Below, one piece after another: positions 1-6,829 of a stretch of 7,823 nt of DNA. The stretch lies in contig NZAS01000182.1 in the NCBI GenBank assembly GCA_002686195.1, forward strand, positions 1 through 7,823. The letters run 5' to 3'. The notes below the pieces were generated by a model. It did not search any database, was not told where the DNA came from, and saw nothing but the letters and a program-made list of their open reading frames with translations. This stretch comes from Candidatus Pacearchaeota archaeon. GTDB taxonomy: Archaea; Nanoarchaeota; Nanoarchaeia; Pacearchaeales; GW2011-AR1. The position numbers were made by a program, and so were the translations under genes. Positions within the stretch are counted from its first letter, which is position 1. Every line of letters starts with the position of its first letter.

Positions 1-1
1 T

Positions 2-643
2 GTCATGGCGCTTGCCGGTAATCTCGGGGCAATGGCGCTAATTGGGCTAGCCATAATACCGTTTGCTCTTGGTCTGAGCTTAGCCGCACCCCTCTTGAAT
101 GCAGCAGCAATTGCCATTGGACCAGCCGCGCTCATGCTTGGTATTGGTCTGGCTGTTCTCGGGCTTGGAGTCATGGCACTCTCTGATAACTATGGAGAAA
201 TGCCACTTATGGGTGCAGCAATAGCTGCATTTTCTATTGGCTTGCTGGCAGCTGCAATTCCTCTGTGGCTTGCTTCAGCCATTATCGGACCCGCTGCACT
301 ATTTCTTGGCATTGGCTTAGCGGCTCTCGGTCTCGGCGTCATGTCGCTTGTTGACAACTATGAAGAGATGCCACTCATGGGTATTATGCTGGCTGCATTT
401 TCCCTCGGTCTATTAGCAGCTGCCTACCCGCTGCTCTACGCTTCGGTTCTCATTGCTCCAGCAGGTTTGCTTCTGGGCGCTGGCTTGCTTGGACTAGCCC
501 TTGGCATAGCGGCTATGTCGGGAAGCTCAGATGATATGGCAGAGATTGGACTATCCATAGTGCCATTTGCCTTAAACTTGCTCGCTGCAGCAGTCCCCCT
601 GATTCTTGCAGCCGCACTTCTGCTTCCTGCAGGGCTCTTGCTG
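2..643 (+). repeat. Tandem 56-codon (168-base) repeats inside the tape-measure-like gene
   Basis: Three full units begin at bases 140, 308 and 476, exactly 168 bases apart and in frame. A partial unit lies at 2-139. Units 140-307 and 308-475 agree at about 40 of 56 residues by hand count. Unit 476-643 agrees with its predecessor at about 25 of 56, and the partial unit with the next at about 24 of 45. Conserved landmarks are the opening GIGLAxLGLGVM, the turn DNYxEMPLMG, then LLAAAxPL and PAxLxL. Beyond 643 the pattern fades into related but unaligned hydrophobic helices. The graded divergence suggests stepwise tandem duplication, with the two middle units most recent. Each unit probably forms a pair of hydrophobic helices. 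Confidence 0.85.
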
Positions 644-1363
644 GCTTACGCAGCCATTCCATTCCTCGTTGGTGCGACCCTCATATCGGCAGGCTTGTCG
701 ATAATGGGACCGGCACTTGAGAGAATTGGTCCCGGCGCCGCAATGCTTCCCGTCATGGCAGGAGGGATGCTGGCGATGGCACCCGCGGTTATTCTTTTGG
801 CAGCAGGGATCGGTCTTCTTGCACTAGCTTTTTGGGGTCTCGGCGCGGCTCTCTTGACGTTTGGAGGGCTGGCTCCAATCCTTCCAATAATAGTGTGGGT
901 ATTTGCAGGCTTGGCGGCGATATTTGCTGTCCTGGGGCTTTCTATTGTTCTGGTTGAGGCGGCAATGACTAGATTAATGACAAGCATGTCGGAACTGGCA
1001 GCAACTGGCACAGTGATTGAAGTTGGCACAGCGATAAAGGATGTTGCCGACGGGATTAATGAAGCTTCTCTCATAAAGACCGTAGCGCTCACCGGATTTA
1101 TGGGAGCAACAGCACTCGCTGGTGGTGGTGGCACTGCCGCTGGCGGCGCCGGTGAAAAGGGTGGAGAAAATGGCGATTTAGCTGCAGCTGTCAACGCACT
1201 AAGGGAAGAAGTTGCCATTACTAACACTCTATACAGGGAAATTGCGAGCCAGCCTATAATTATTAAGGTTGGTGATCAACCCATCAAGAAACTTGTTAAT
1301 CAGGGCATTGGTGATAAGATCATAGCAGCCGTTCGTGCTAATGCATCAACGGCAGGAGGATAA
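2..1363 (+). CDS. Probable tail tape-measure protein, C-terminal part (5' truncated by window edge)
   Basis: At least 453 codons are visible. The frame is open at the window edge, and the first full codon (GTC, base 2) plus the ATG at base 5 match the Val-Met inside the 56-residue repeat described separately. That ATG is therefore almost certainly internal and the true start lies upstream. Residues 1 to about 318 (counted from the ATG) are Gly/Ala/Leu/Ile-rich and read as successive hydrophobic helices, with short acidic turns such as DNYGEMPLMG. Next come a more polar helical stretch, a Gly-rich linker at 373-391, and a C-terminal tail containing QPIIIKVGDQPIKKLV. Tape-measure proteins set tail length, occupy the tube lumen and often carry hydrophobic segments thought to help DNA cross the host membrane. 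The assignment rests on hydrophobicity, the repeats and position just before gpU-like, LysM and hub-like genes. A phage membrane protein is the alternative. The stop TAA lies 3 bases before the next start. Confidence 0.7.
   Translation, partial: VMALAGNLGAMALIGLAIIPFALGLSLAAPLLNAAAIAIGPAALMLGIGLAVLGLGVMALSDNYGEMPLMGAAIAAFSIGLLAAAIPLWLASAIIGPAALFLGIGLAALGLGVMSLVDNYEEMPLMGIMLAAFSLGLLAAAYPLLYASVLIAPAGLLLGAGLLGLALGIAAMSGSSDDMAEIGLSIVPFALNLLAAAVPLILAAALLLPAGLLLAYAAIPFLVGATLISAGLSIMGPALERIGPGAAMLPVMAGGMLAMAPAVILLAAGIGLLALAFWGLGAALLTFGGLAPILPIIVWVFAGLAAIFAVLGLSIVLVEAAMTRLMTSMSELAATGTVIEVGTAIKDVADGINEASLIKTVALTGFMGATALAGGGGTAAGGAGEKGGENGDLAAAVNALREEVAITNTLYREIASQPIIIKVGDQPIKKLVNQGIGDKIIAAVRANASTAGG
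1355..1360 (+). promoter_or_regulatory. Shine-Dalgarno GGAGGA for the GTG start at 1367
   Basis: GGAGGA sits in the last two codons of the upstream gene, immediately before its TAA. GGAGG (1355-1359) is 7 bases from the GTG. The next in-frame Met of the downstream gene is about 57 residues in, so this strong site decides for the GTG start and implies coupled translation. Confidence 0.8.
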
Positions 1364-1366
1364 AAA

Positions 1367-2179
1367 GTGCCAGACTACACGACACCAAGCGACAGCGGGC
1401 AAAAAGAAAATAGCGCTGTCAATATTCAATTTGAACATATTGCGACAGGACATAAGGTTGAGTTTTTTGCGTGGATAACGGATTTTTCTGATGCTTATAC
1501 CTCAAATTGGAATTCACAGGAACTTTACGGTCGTATGGATCCAATGATGACATTCAAAAATACAACGAGGAAAATAACTTTAGCATGGGATGTGGTTGCT
1601 GCCTCTATGAGGGAAGCCAAGGACAATATGGCTAAGATATCCAGGTTTATTCAAATGCAGTATCCAACGTATGCGGTTGGCAAGGGATCAAAGGGTGGCG
1701 GCGGTGCTGCCATGATTGGTTCTCCCCCGCTGATCAGGGCTAAGTTTTTAAATTGGGTTGGCAACGCACTAAACGGAAGAGGGCTGGTTTGCGCCCTTGC
1801 TGGGGTGACCTTTAAGCCCAATCTAGATCACGGCACATTTTCCGAGGGCAGTAAATTATATCCTCAATCTTTTGCACTGAGCATTGATATGACAATACTA
1901 CATGAGCACAATTTAGGATATTCAGCCGTACCAGGGGCTGCTCACAACCCCAAAGGAACCTTTGGTGCCACGAAGTTCGGAGGCGAGGCGAGCAACTATA
2001 TTGGACCAAGCAATTTTCCCTATGACGCCCCGCCATTGGTTGAGAATCAGCTGCCATCCCCGCCGGCCAACGGACTTGTTGAGGGAACCGGCGCCACAGG
2101 ACCTTCTGACGAGCAGGCTAACGAAGATGCAATAACAGGAACCCCACGCCGCCGAAGAAGCCCCTTCAGTAGGGATTAG
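1367..2179 (+). CDS. Probable tail-tip/baseplate protein of gpU or tube-initiator type
   Basis: This is a 270-residue protein with a GTG start behind a strong ribosome site. The folded part spans residues 18-186. Key stretches are the NWNSQELYGRMDP segment near 48-59, which precedes a KNTTRKITLAWDVVA strand at 64-78. A helix then ends in QMQYPTY (97-102), followed by a Gly-rich loop (106-114), SPPLIRAKFLNWVGN (119-133), a VTFKPNLDHGTF segment (147-158) and a final strand SFALSIDMTILHEHNLGYS (168-186). The pattern of YGR.D, a T.R.I strand, QYP, SPP and a closing strand ending in HE is one I associate with myovirus baseplate and tube-initiator proteins. The closing beta strands resemble what P2 gpU-type domains show. 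Residues 190-270 look disordered, Pro/Gly-rich, and end in RRRRSPFSRD. Position between a tape measure and a LysM protein supports a role at the tube-baseplate junction. No family match could be run, so the exact homology is inferred. Confidence 0.6.
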   Translation: MPDYTTPSDSGQKENSAVNIQFEHIATGHKVEFFAWITDFSDAYTSNWNSQELYGRMDPMMTFKNTTRKITLAWDVVAASMREAKDNMAKISRFIQMQYPTYAVGKGSKGGGGAAMIGSPPLIRAKFLNWVGNALNGRGLVCALAGVTFKPNLDHGTFSEGSKLYPQSFALSIDMTILHEHNLGYSAVPGAAHNPKGTFGATKFGGEASNYIGPSNFPYDAPPLVENQLPSPPANGLVEGTGATGPSDEQANEDAITGTPRRRRSPFSRD

Positions 2180-2183
2180 GAGA
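2178..2183 (+). promoter_or_regulatory. Shine-Dalgarno AGGAGA for the ATG at 2193
   Basis: AGGAGA overlaps the stop codon (TAG, 2177-2179) of the preceding gene and lies 9 bases before the ATG. This supports the chosen start of the LysM gene and suggests coupling to the upstream gene. Confidence 0.7.
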
Positions 2184-2192
2184 ATATAGATT

Positions 2193-2534
2193 ATGGCTTT
2201 TTCACGATATGGAAACATAAGAGTTTTTCGAAACTCCCTAGAAGAGTTCGAAGGGGTTTTTGAAGAGCGTGATGTTAAACATATTGACCAGTTTCCCACA
2301 GCTACCTTGCGGCATCCGACACAAAGAAATATAAATAGCTTGACGAGAATTGGGCACACTTGGAAACTCGGAGATCGATATTATAAATTGGCACACGAAC
2401 ACTATGGTGATGCAAACATGTGGTGGGTCATCGCATGGTACAACAAAAGACCAACAGAGGCACATGTTAAAGTGGGAGACACGATTATAATCCCCCTCCC
2501 CCTTGATAAGATCATAAGATACCTGGGGGTCTAA
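2193..2534 (+). CDS. Small LysM-domain baseplate protein (gp53 / P2 gpX-like role)
   Basis: This is a 113-residue protein. The C-terminal half, residues about 55-106, reads as a LysM-like domain. It opens with HTWKLGDRYYKLAHEHYGD, continues with MWWVIAWYN and a Pro-containing loop, and ends with VKVGDTIIIPLP. LysM hallmarks are the GD followed by LA and YG, the N after a helix, and a final VGDxIxIP strand. The N-terminal 50 residues are polar and lack a recognised domain. In phage tails, small proteins of this type (P2 gpX, T4 gp53, LysM subunits of contractile injection systems) clamp the baseplate or hub onto the tube and do not bind peptidoglycan. There is no signal peptide, which fits an internal structural role. 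Its neighbours, gpU-like upstream and hub-like downstream, match that order. The LysM reading is strong; the exact baseplate role is inferred. Confidence 0.8.
   Translation: MAFSRYGNIRVFRNSLEEFEGVFEERDVKHIDQFPTATLRHPTQRNINSLTRIGHTWKLGDRYYKLAHEHYGDANMWWVIAWYNKRPTEAHVKVGDTIIIPLPLDKIIRYLGV
2330..2337 (+). promoter_or_regulatory. Possible T4-type late promoter octamer TATAAATA (weak candidate)
   Basis: An exact TATAAATA lies inside the LysM gene, about 200 bases before the hub gene start at 2536. This octamer is the T4 late-promoter -10 consensus recognised by the phage sigma factor gp55. It falls in codons for QRNINSL, so it may be coincidental. No companion elements are visible, and nothing in the window shows that this phage encodes gp55. 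Confidence 0.2.
2525..2529 (+). promoter_or_regulatory. Weak G-rich ribosome site before the GTG at 2536
   Basis: GGGGG in the last codons of the LysM gene lies 6 bases before the GTG. It is a poor Shine-Dalgarno match, but the only other in-frame Met starts are about 58 or more residues inside the hub protein, and the upstream stop is only 1 base away. Translation of the hub gene probably relies on coupling to the LysM gene. Confidence 0.45.
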
Positions 2535-2535
2535 A

Positions 2536-5500
2536 GTGGCTGTACAAGAACAGGGTGGAAATTATGTAGTTACCGTTAACGTTGATGTCGATTTTCCCGA
2601 TAACGACTCGTTCAACTCTGCTCGCGACGACGCCCGGGAAGAAGCTGCCCTTGCCATTGCCAGCCATCACAAGACGGTTACCGATGCCAACCCCGACGAC
2701 TCGGTTGTCATGGGCAGCTTATCTTATGTTGCCGACTCGGGTACCCCTCCGGACGAAGCGAAGGCGAATGGGTACTATATAGCAACCTATACGGTACCCA
2801 TAAGCTCGGTCAAGACCGACGATGCCCCCGAAGCCCCAGCTGCATCCCCGACAGAAGAGGTCAAAACAGACAAAGACGCTGAAGAAAAAGAAGGATTCTG
2901 GGACAAGGCAAAGAATGCATTTGGCTTTGACGAGCCAGAAGAGACAGCCGATGAAAAAAAGGCGAAGGCAGACGAGGATCCTTGCTCAGACGAGAATCGC
3001 CCAAAGGGAGAAGATCGGGAAACGTGCGTCGAGCGCGAGCAGAAAGAAGCCGAAAACCGCGATGCGACTCCCGGCAACCAGCCACACAGCACCGCTAAGG
3101 AAGAGCAGATTGCCGACGAGGAAAAAGAGGCGGCTCAAATGCATGCCCTTCATCAACAGGGCTTTTTAATGAGGGGGCTGGGCATGCCAGGACTGATACC
3201 GCCAGCCGATGCACACAGGGCAAAGGGGATGGCAGGCTCCTTCTACAGATCAATATCTGCGATTCACACCGATGGAGATACAACCAATCCGCTACAAATC
3301 AAGAACCTGCTCACGGCAAAAACCTACGCTCAACACTTTCTTACACTAACAAACACGCAGTTGTCTGCGCTAGTGCCGAGAATAAGGCTTTGGAGAATAA
3401 ACTATAAGCTTGAGAACCCAACAAACCCTCCAGTGGTCGACCCGAACAATCCCGAAACAGAATTTTATTTTCATTCACACTATGATTCCAATGGCATTGG
3501 TAGCCTGACAATGGGGCGCTACGGTAGGGGCGCAGGAGTGGGAATTAAAGAATTTACCTGGTCTGACAAAGCAACTTCTCCCGGAGACAAAGGCAAGCGA
3601 TTTGAATCAGTACTGAAATTACATTTTCAATCTTTAGACGATCTGATTTCTAGCCAGGATGCAAGAGCAGGCAATGCCGAGGAAGATCCACCCAGTTTTT
3701 TAAACCTTATTGTGCCACCACACTATCAAGCAACTGAGACCAATGCCGATGGCAAGAAAGTTATGTCCTCGGACAAGTATAACCCAGAATTTTTTCAGAT
3801 TCGAGCCACCGTTGGCTGGGGCATACCAAACCAAGCAATAGCCGATTCCTTGGGGTTTACAATGGAGCAAATCCAAGCGGTTCAAGATAGTCAAGAAACT
3901 TTCTTTCTTCAATTAAACCGACACAGTTTTGATTTCGCAGAAGATGGCTCAATCGAGATGACGGTTGAATATTATGCCACCCAAGAGGGCATGCTTGATT
4001 CTGGGGCTCTGGACCTATTTTATGTTAGCGATAGTCAGGTTCAAGAGAAGCTTGATGCTGGGGTGATAGAATCGGGATGGTTTCTTGGGAAGGAGAACTA
4101 TGGAGAACTAGAAAAGAGAAGAAATGACGCCGAGGCAGACGGCAAGCACGGTAAGGCTCATAAAATTAAAGGTGAAATGAATGATCTACAAGCCAAAGCT
4201 AGAAAAGTTTTAGTAGCCGAACAACACAATAGCCTTATTGAGACGTTGGCGAAAGACAATGCCGTAAGAAGCATGAAAGTTAAAGCAAGTGCAGTAGGCA
4301 TGTTTAAAATGGACACTCCCGGCCCTGGTGGGATGCGATGGGTTCAGAGGACGATGAAGGGTAGCGCTGAAGATATGATCAACGCCTTCAAGGGGAAGGG
4401 TAAGGAGGATCTGGTCTGCAGCGAGGGTGCGGGAACTGTTCCGCAGGAGTCCGCAGGCTTCGATAACTTAACAGCGGATACTGAGAAGATAGCAGACGAA
4501 AAGAAAGATAATGTAATGGAGTTTCTTGACGACTTTGAGCTTGAGCCCAAGGCAAATAAAGATTGTGTCAATTTGAGGTACTTCTTTTTGGGAGACTTAA
4601 TTGATGCTGCCTGCAACATACTTCTCGGCGGTGGTGCTTCCGAGAAATATAAGAAAAGTATGTTTTATGGCAAGTTTAGCGTTATACTTGGACCAATAAC
4701 TTATACAAATCCATTCAGGACAGAGACTATCAATGGCGAGGAGGTCATGGCGAAAGAGTCTTTGTCCCTAGCAGATGTGCCCGTGTCATTTGATCTGTTT
4801 AGGATATGGTGGATGAAGACCGTCATCGAACCGGGCTTACCCGCGATGACTCTTAAACAATTTGTTGAAGGCGTAGTTGGACAACTAATCACACCGGCAA
4901 TTGGCCCCGATGCCTTTGGCGAAGCGGGCAAAGCAAATGTTGGTGCCGCCCGCGGGACGCCAAGCATAACTTTATTTAATTTTCCCAGCCCTGGCGGCGA
5001 ATCAAAAATCCCCCTCGGGAAAAAGGTTCCAGTCAGCGATCTCAGGACTATGTTTGGCACTGGCGGAGGTCACCCTTCGGATTCGAATCAGTTTTATAGT
5101 GTTGTAGACTCATATTATTACTTGTATATATGTTTTATAAGTCGCGATGTCAGCAGCCTGAAAGGGTGCTATCAAGAGGACTTAGATAATGGGATTTATC
5201 ACCTTGCTCTTGGTCGCGACCGTGGAGTTGTTAAAACAATTAAGTTTAAACGCAGTGACTTTCCAGGGGTCAAAGAACACGCCATGACCCGCGATGAAAA
5301 TCTGGGTTATGAAAACCTTAGAGAGCCTTACGATGCCGATGTAACGATGATTGGAAGCACGCTGTTTCAAAATGGTGATTTGGTATTTTTAAACCCCCTG
5401 ACTGTTGGCTCTGGTGCCAACCCCGGGGGCATGGCTGACAGAACAGATATTATGAGCAGGCTTTTAATTGGTGGCTACTACGTAGTGATAAACGTGGACA

Positions 5501-5580
5501 ATATTGTTAGCCCTGATGGCTTTGAAACATCATTTTCATCCAAGAGGCTGGGCAAATACGACAACGAGGCGGGCTGTTAG
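2536..5580 (+). CDS. Probable baseplate hub / tail protein, gpD/gp27-like C-terminus, with extra N-terminal domain
   Basis: This is a 1014-residue protein. Residues 1-92 form a compact domain with strands at about 10-18, 57-65 and 80-91 around a helix at 25-45. Residues 93-210 are a highly charged Asp/Glu/Lys/Ala-rich linker. The main body, 211-1014, holds the stretch GRYGRGAGVGIKEFTWSD (327-344) followed by a VLKLHFQSLDDL strand-helix (359-370). A charged helical segment at 500-580 may be a coiled coil, and CVNLRYFFLGDLIDAAC is at 677-693. The C-terminus reads MIGSTLFQNGDLVFLNP (938-954), then LLIGGYYVVINVDNI (976-990) and FETSFSSK (996-1003). Hub proteins of the gpD/gp27 superfamily end this way: a G.xLFxxGDxV barrel, a GxYxV strand and a final F.T strand. 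Position directly after LysM supports the hub role. No lysozyme or spike domain is recognisable. The hub assignment is moderate; no function is assigned to the N-terminal domain. Confidence 0.6.
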   Translation: MAVQEQGGNYVVTVNVDVDFPDNDSFNSARDDAREEAALAIASHHKTVTDANPDDSVVMGSLSYVADSGTPPDEAKANGYYIATYTVPISSVKTDDAPEAPAASPTEEVKTDKDAEEKEGFWDKAKNAFGFDEPEETADEKKAKADEDPCSDENRPKGEDRETCVEREQKEAENRDATPGNQPHSTAKEEQIADEEKEAAQMHALHQQGFLMRGLGMPGLIPPADAHRAKGMAGSFYRSISAIHTDGDTTNPLQIKNLLTAKTYAQHFLTLTNTQLSALVPRIRLWRINYKLENPTNPPVVDPNNPETEFYFHSHYDSNGIGSLTMGRYGRGAGVGIKEFTWSDKATSPGDKGKRFESVLKLHFQSLDDLISSQDARAGNAEEDPPSFLNLIVPPHYQATETNADGKKVMSSDKYNPEFFQIRATVGWGIPNQAIADSLGFTMEQIQAVQDSQETFFLQLNRHSFDFAEDGSIEMTVEYYATQEGMLDSGALDLFYVSDSQVQEKLDAGVIESGWFLGKENYGELEKRRNDAEADGKHGKAHKIKGEMNDLQAKARKVLVAEQHNSLIETLAKDNAVRSMKVKASAVGMFKMDTPGPGGMRWVQRTMKGSAEDMINAFKGKGKEDLVCSEGAGTVPQESAGFDNLTADTEKIADEKKDNVMEFLDDFELEPKANKDCVNLRYFFLGDLIDAACNILLGGGASEKYKKSMFYGKFSVILGPITYTNPFRTETINGEEVMAKESLSLADVPVSFDLFRIWWMKTVIEPGLPAMTLKQFVEGVVGQLITPAIGPDAFGEAGKANVGAARGTPSITLFNFPSPGGESKIPLGKKVPVSDLRTMFGTGGGHPSDSNQFYSVVDSYYYLYICFISRDVSSLKGCYQEDLDNGIYHLALGRDRGVVKTIKFKRSDFPGVKEHAMTRDENLGYENLREPYDADVTMIGSTLFQNGDLVFLNPLTVGSGANPGGMADRTDIMSRLLIGGYYVVINVDNIVSPDGFETSFSSKRLGKYDNEAGC
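2815..3165 (+). other. Acidic, low-complexity linker inside the hub-like protein
   Basis: Codons 94-210 encode a segment dominated by Asp, Glu, Lys, Ala and Pro, with a single aromatic patch GFWDKAKNAFGF (120-131) and two cysteines (150 and 164). It joins the N-terminal domain to the hub-like body and is probably disordered or helical. Two 60-base lines counted by hand here (2821-2880 and 3001-3060) are each about 58% G+C, apparently higher than the flanking coding sequence. Several long open frames on both strands here are side effects of this composition. Confidence 0.7.
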
Positions 5581-5583
5581 GTG
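5579..5583 (+). promoter_or_regulatory. Ribosome site AGGTG for the ATG at 5591
   Basis: AGGTG overlaps the TAG stop of the hub gene and lies 7 bases before the ATG at 5591. It supports that start. The GTG at 5581 is out of frame with the following gene. Confidence 0.55.
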
Positions 5584-5590
5584 ACAACAA

Positions 5591-6829
5591 ATGGCTGAAG
5601 AAACTTCAATAGCAAATAATGATTTATCTACCGGGGCTCTCTTCTATTACAGAAAGCTTTATAAGATAAGGGCATATCCAGATGGTGTAGCCCGCCCAGC
5701 AGATCTTTGGTATGACAAAAATTTGTACGGAAAAATTAATCGAATTCAAGATGCACTTGTAGTTGATCCGGCTCGCCTTAAGATACTTAAATCTTCTGGG
5801 GATAAGGAACTTCAAGTGCTAGACTTTGTGGCTGATGCCTTTAGAGATTTTCGGAAGTTTTACATGAAGAAGGCGGCTTCCGGCGGCTTGAGTGGGCTAG
5901 GCGGTAAAGGCACAGCTGGGCTGGAGCGCGTTCGACCATCTATTAAAATTAAACCAAAAAGGGCTTGGGTCGACCCACAAATTTTATATCACAACCACAT
6001 GAAGAGGGTGTACGATAAGTCTGCTTCCCTCGTATTTAGCAAAAGGCAAGAAGAAATAACATCGATTGATGCCTTTGTTCCCATGTTTGTAAACACGCTA
6101 GAAACGGTCTCTTCTAGGACACCGATTTCGTTGACCAGCTTTATAACTTCAAAGTATTGTACGCCACTGGTTAGCGGATTGATGATTGAGCTTGACGAGC
6201 AATCTCACGATGCCGACCCCGCGAAGTATAGGTCGTGGCTTAAAGATCCGAATTATGAGTTCTATGCCAATGCGGCGAGGTTGTATGGATTTGTGGTTGA
6301 TAAAAATGCACCTTGGAGACTGATAGCAGATGTGTTTTCATCGACCATGTTGAATTACATGCAAAAATATGGGACTACCAAGTACAATTGTTTTAATACG
6401 TGTTATTATTCAACCCACCTAAGTGATCTTAGAAAGCTTCGCTCATATGCTTACGACTTTTACACGGCTTTTGCTGGTGCAAACCCTACCGTAGTAATAC
6501 CTACGGTCAGAGGTGCCAAAGTCGCGACAGTTTCTACGGTCGAAGCTGGCATAACCGAGACAACCTTTGGTTTTCGTGCCGGTCTTTCGCTTGAGGAATA
6601 TTATGATGCATATGATACGGGATTCTGGGTTGGGGTTTACGCTCGCTTGAGAGCCCAGGAGATGGAATTGAATTGGGACGAGTCAACATTGAGGCACGTA
6701 TCAACTCGCGCAAGAAAAATTTATAAATATGTTGACTTTTACTCCGCAATGGATTATATTAATGATAAGACAAAGGGCTACTACTACCCGGAGACATTCC
6801 TGCGACAGCAGCCAGAAGAAGAGAGATAG
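5591..6829 (+). CDS. Tyrosine-rich phage protein of unknown function, probably virion-associated
   Basis: This is a 412-residue protein of unknown function, soluble in appearance, with no signal peptide or membrane segment. More than 30 tyrosines are present, several times the usual share, with clusters YYDAYDTGFW (337-346) and GYYYPETF (396-403). A Gly-rich loop at 98-110 separates an N-terminal part from the core. The core holds TPISLTSFITSKYCTPLVSG (177-196) and YGFVVDKNAPWRLIADVFSS (232-251), which look like conserved blocks. I have an impression of similar YGFxVDKNAPWRL stretches in marine-phage hypothetical proteins, but cannot confirm it. It follows the hub gene after 10 bases, which suggests a structural or assembly role such as a baseplate, neck or fibre component. 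Its last base is shared with the polymerase start codon. No catalytic motif was seen. The gene call is firm; the role is a guess from context. Confidence 0.85.
   Translation: MAEETSIANNDLSTGALFYYRKLYKIRAYPDGVARPADLWYDKNLYGKINRIQDALVVDPARLKILKSSGDKELQVLDFVADAFRDFRKFYMKKAASGGLSGLGGKGTAGLERVRPSIKIKPKRAWVDPQILYHNHMKRVYDKSASLVFSKRQEEITSIDAFVPMFVNTLETVSSRTPISLTSFITSKYCTPLVSGLMIELDEQSHDADPAKYRSWLKDPNYEFYANAARLYGFVVDKNAPWRLIADVFSSTMLNYMQKYGTTKYNCFNTCYYSTHLSDLRKLRSYAYDFYTAFAGANPTVVIPTVRGAKVATVSTVEAGITETTFGFRAGLSLEEYYDAYDTGFWVGVYARLRAQEMELNWDESTLRHVSTRARKIYKYVDFYSAMDYINDKTKGYYYPETFLRQQPEEER
6722..6729 (+). promoter_or_regulatory. Possible T4-type late promoter octamer TATAAATA upstream of the polymerase (weak candidate)
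   Basis: This is a second exact TATAAATA, inside the end of the 412-residue gene and 100 bases before the polymerase start. As with the copy at 2330 it overlaps codons (RKIYKYV), so chance is possible. A late-type promoter before a replication gene would also be odd. Confidence 0.2.

Noticed and set aside
5..7. ATG at base 5 as the true start of the first gene
   Set aside because: It matches the Met within the Val-Met of the 56-residue repeat, and the preceding codon (GTC) is also the repeat's Val, so the frame continues upstream.
646..1227. A 193-residue open frame on the minus strand
   Set aside because: It is the reverse of the Gly/Ala-rich coding strand, has a Ser/Ala/Pro-rich low-complexity translation, and no ribosome site supports it. 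It is a shadow of the tape-measure-like gene.
1922..2359. A 145-residue minus-strand frame spanning the junction between the 270-residue and LysM genes
   Set aside because: It overlaps two well-supported plus-strand genes and has no recognisable domain or promoter. It would be the only minus-strand gene in the window.
2822..3169. A 115-residue plus-strand open frame in another phase, Lys/Arg-rich
   Set aside because: It lies wholly inside the acidic linker of the hub-like gene. Its composition is the frame-shifted image of GAA/GAC/AAG codons, and no ribosome site precedes it.
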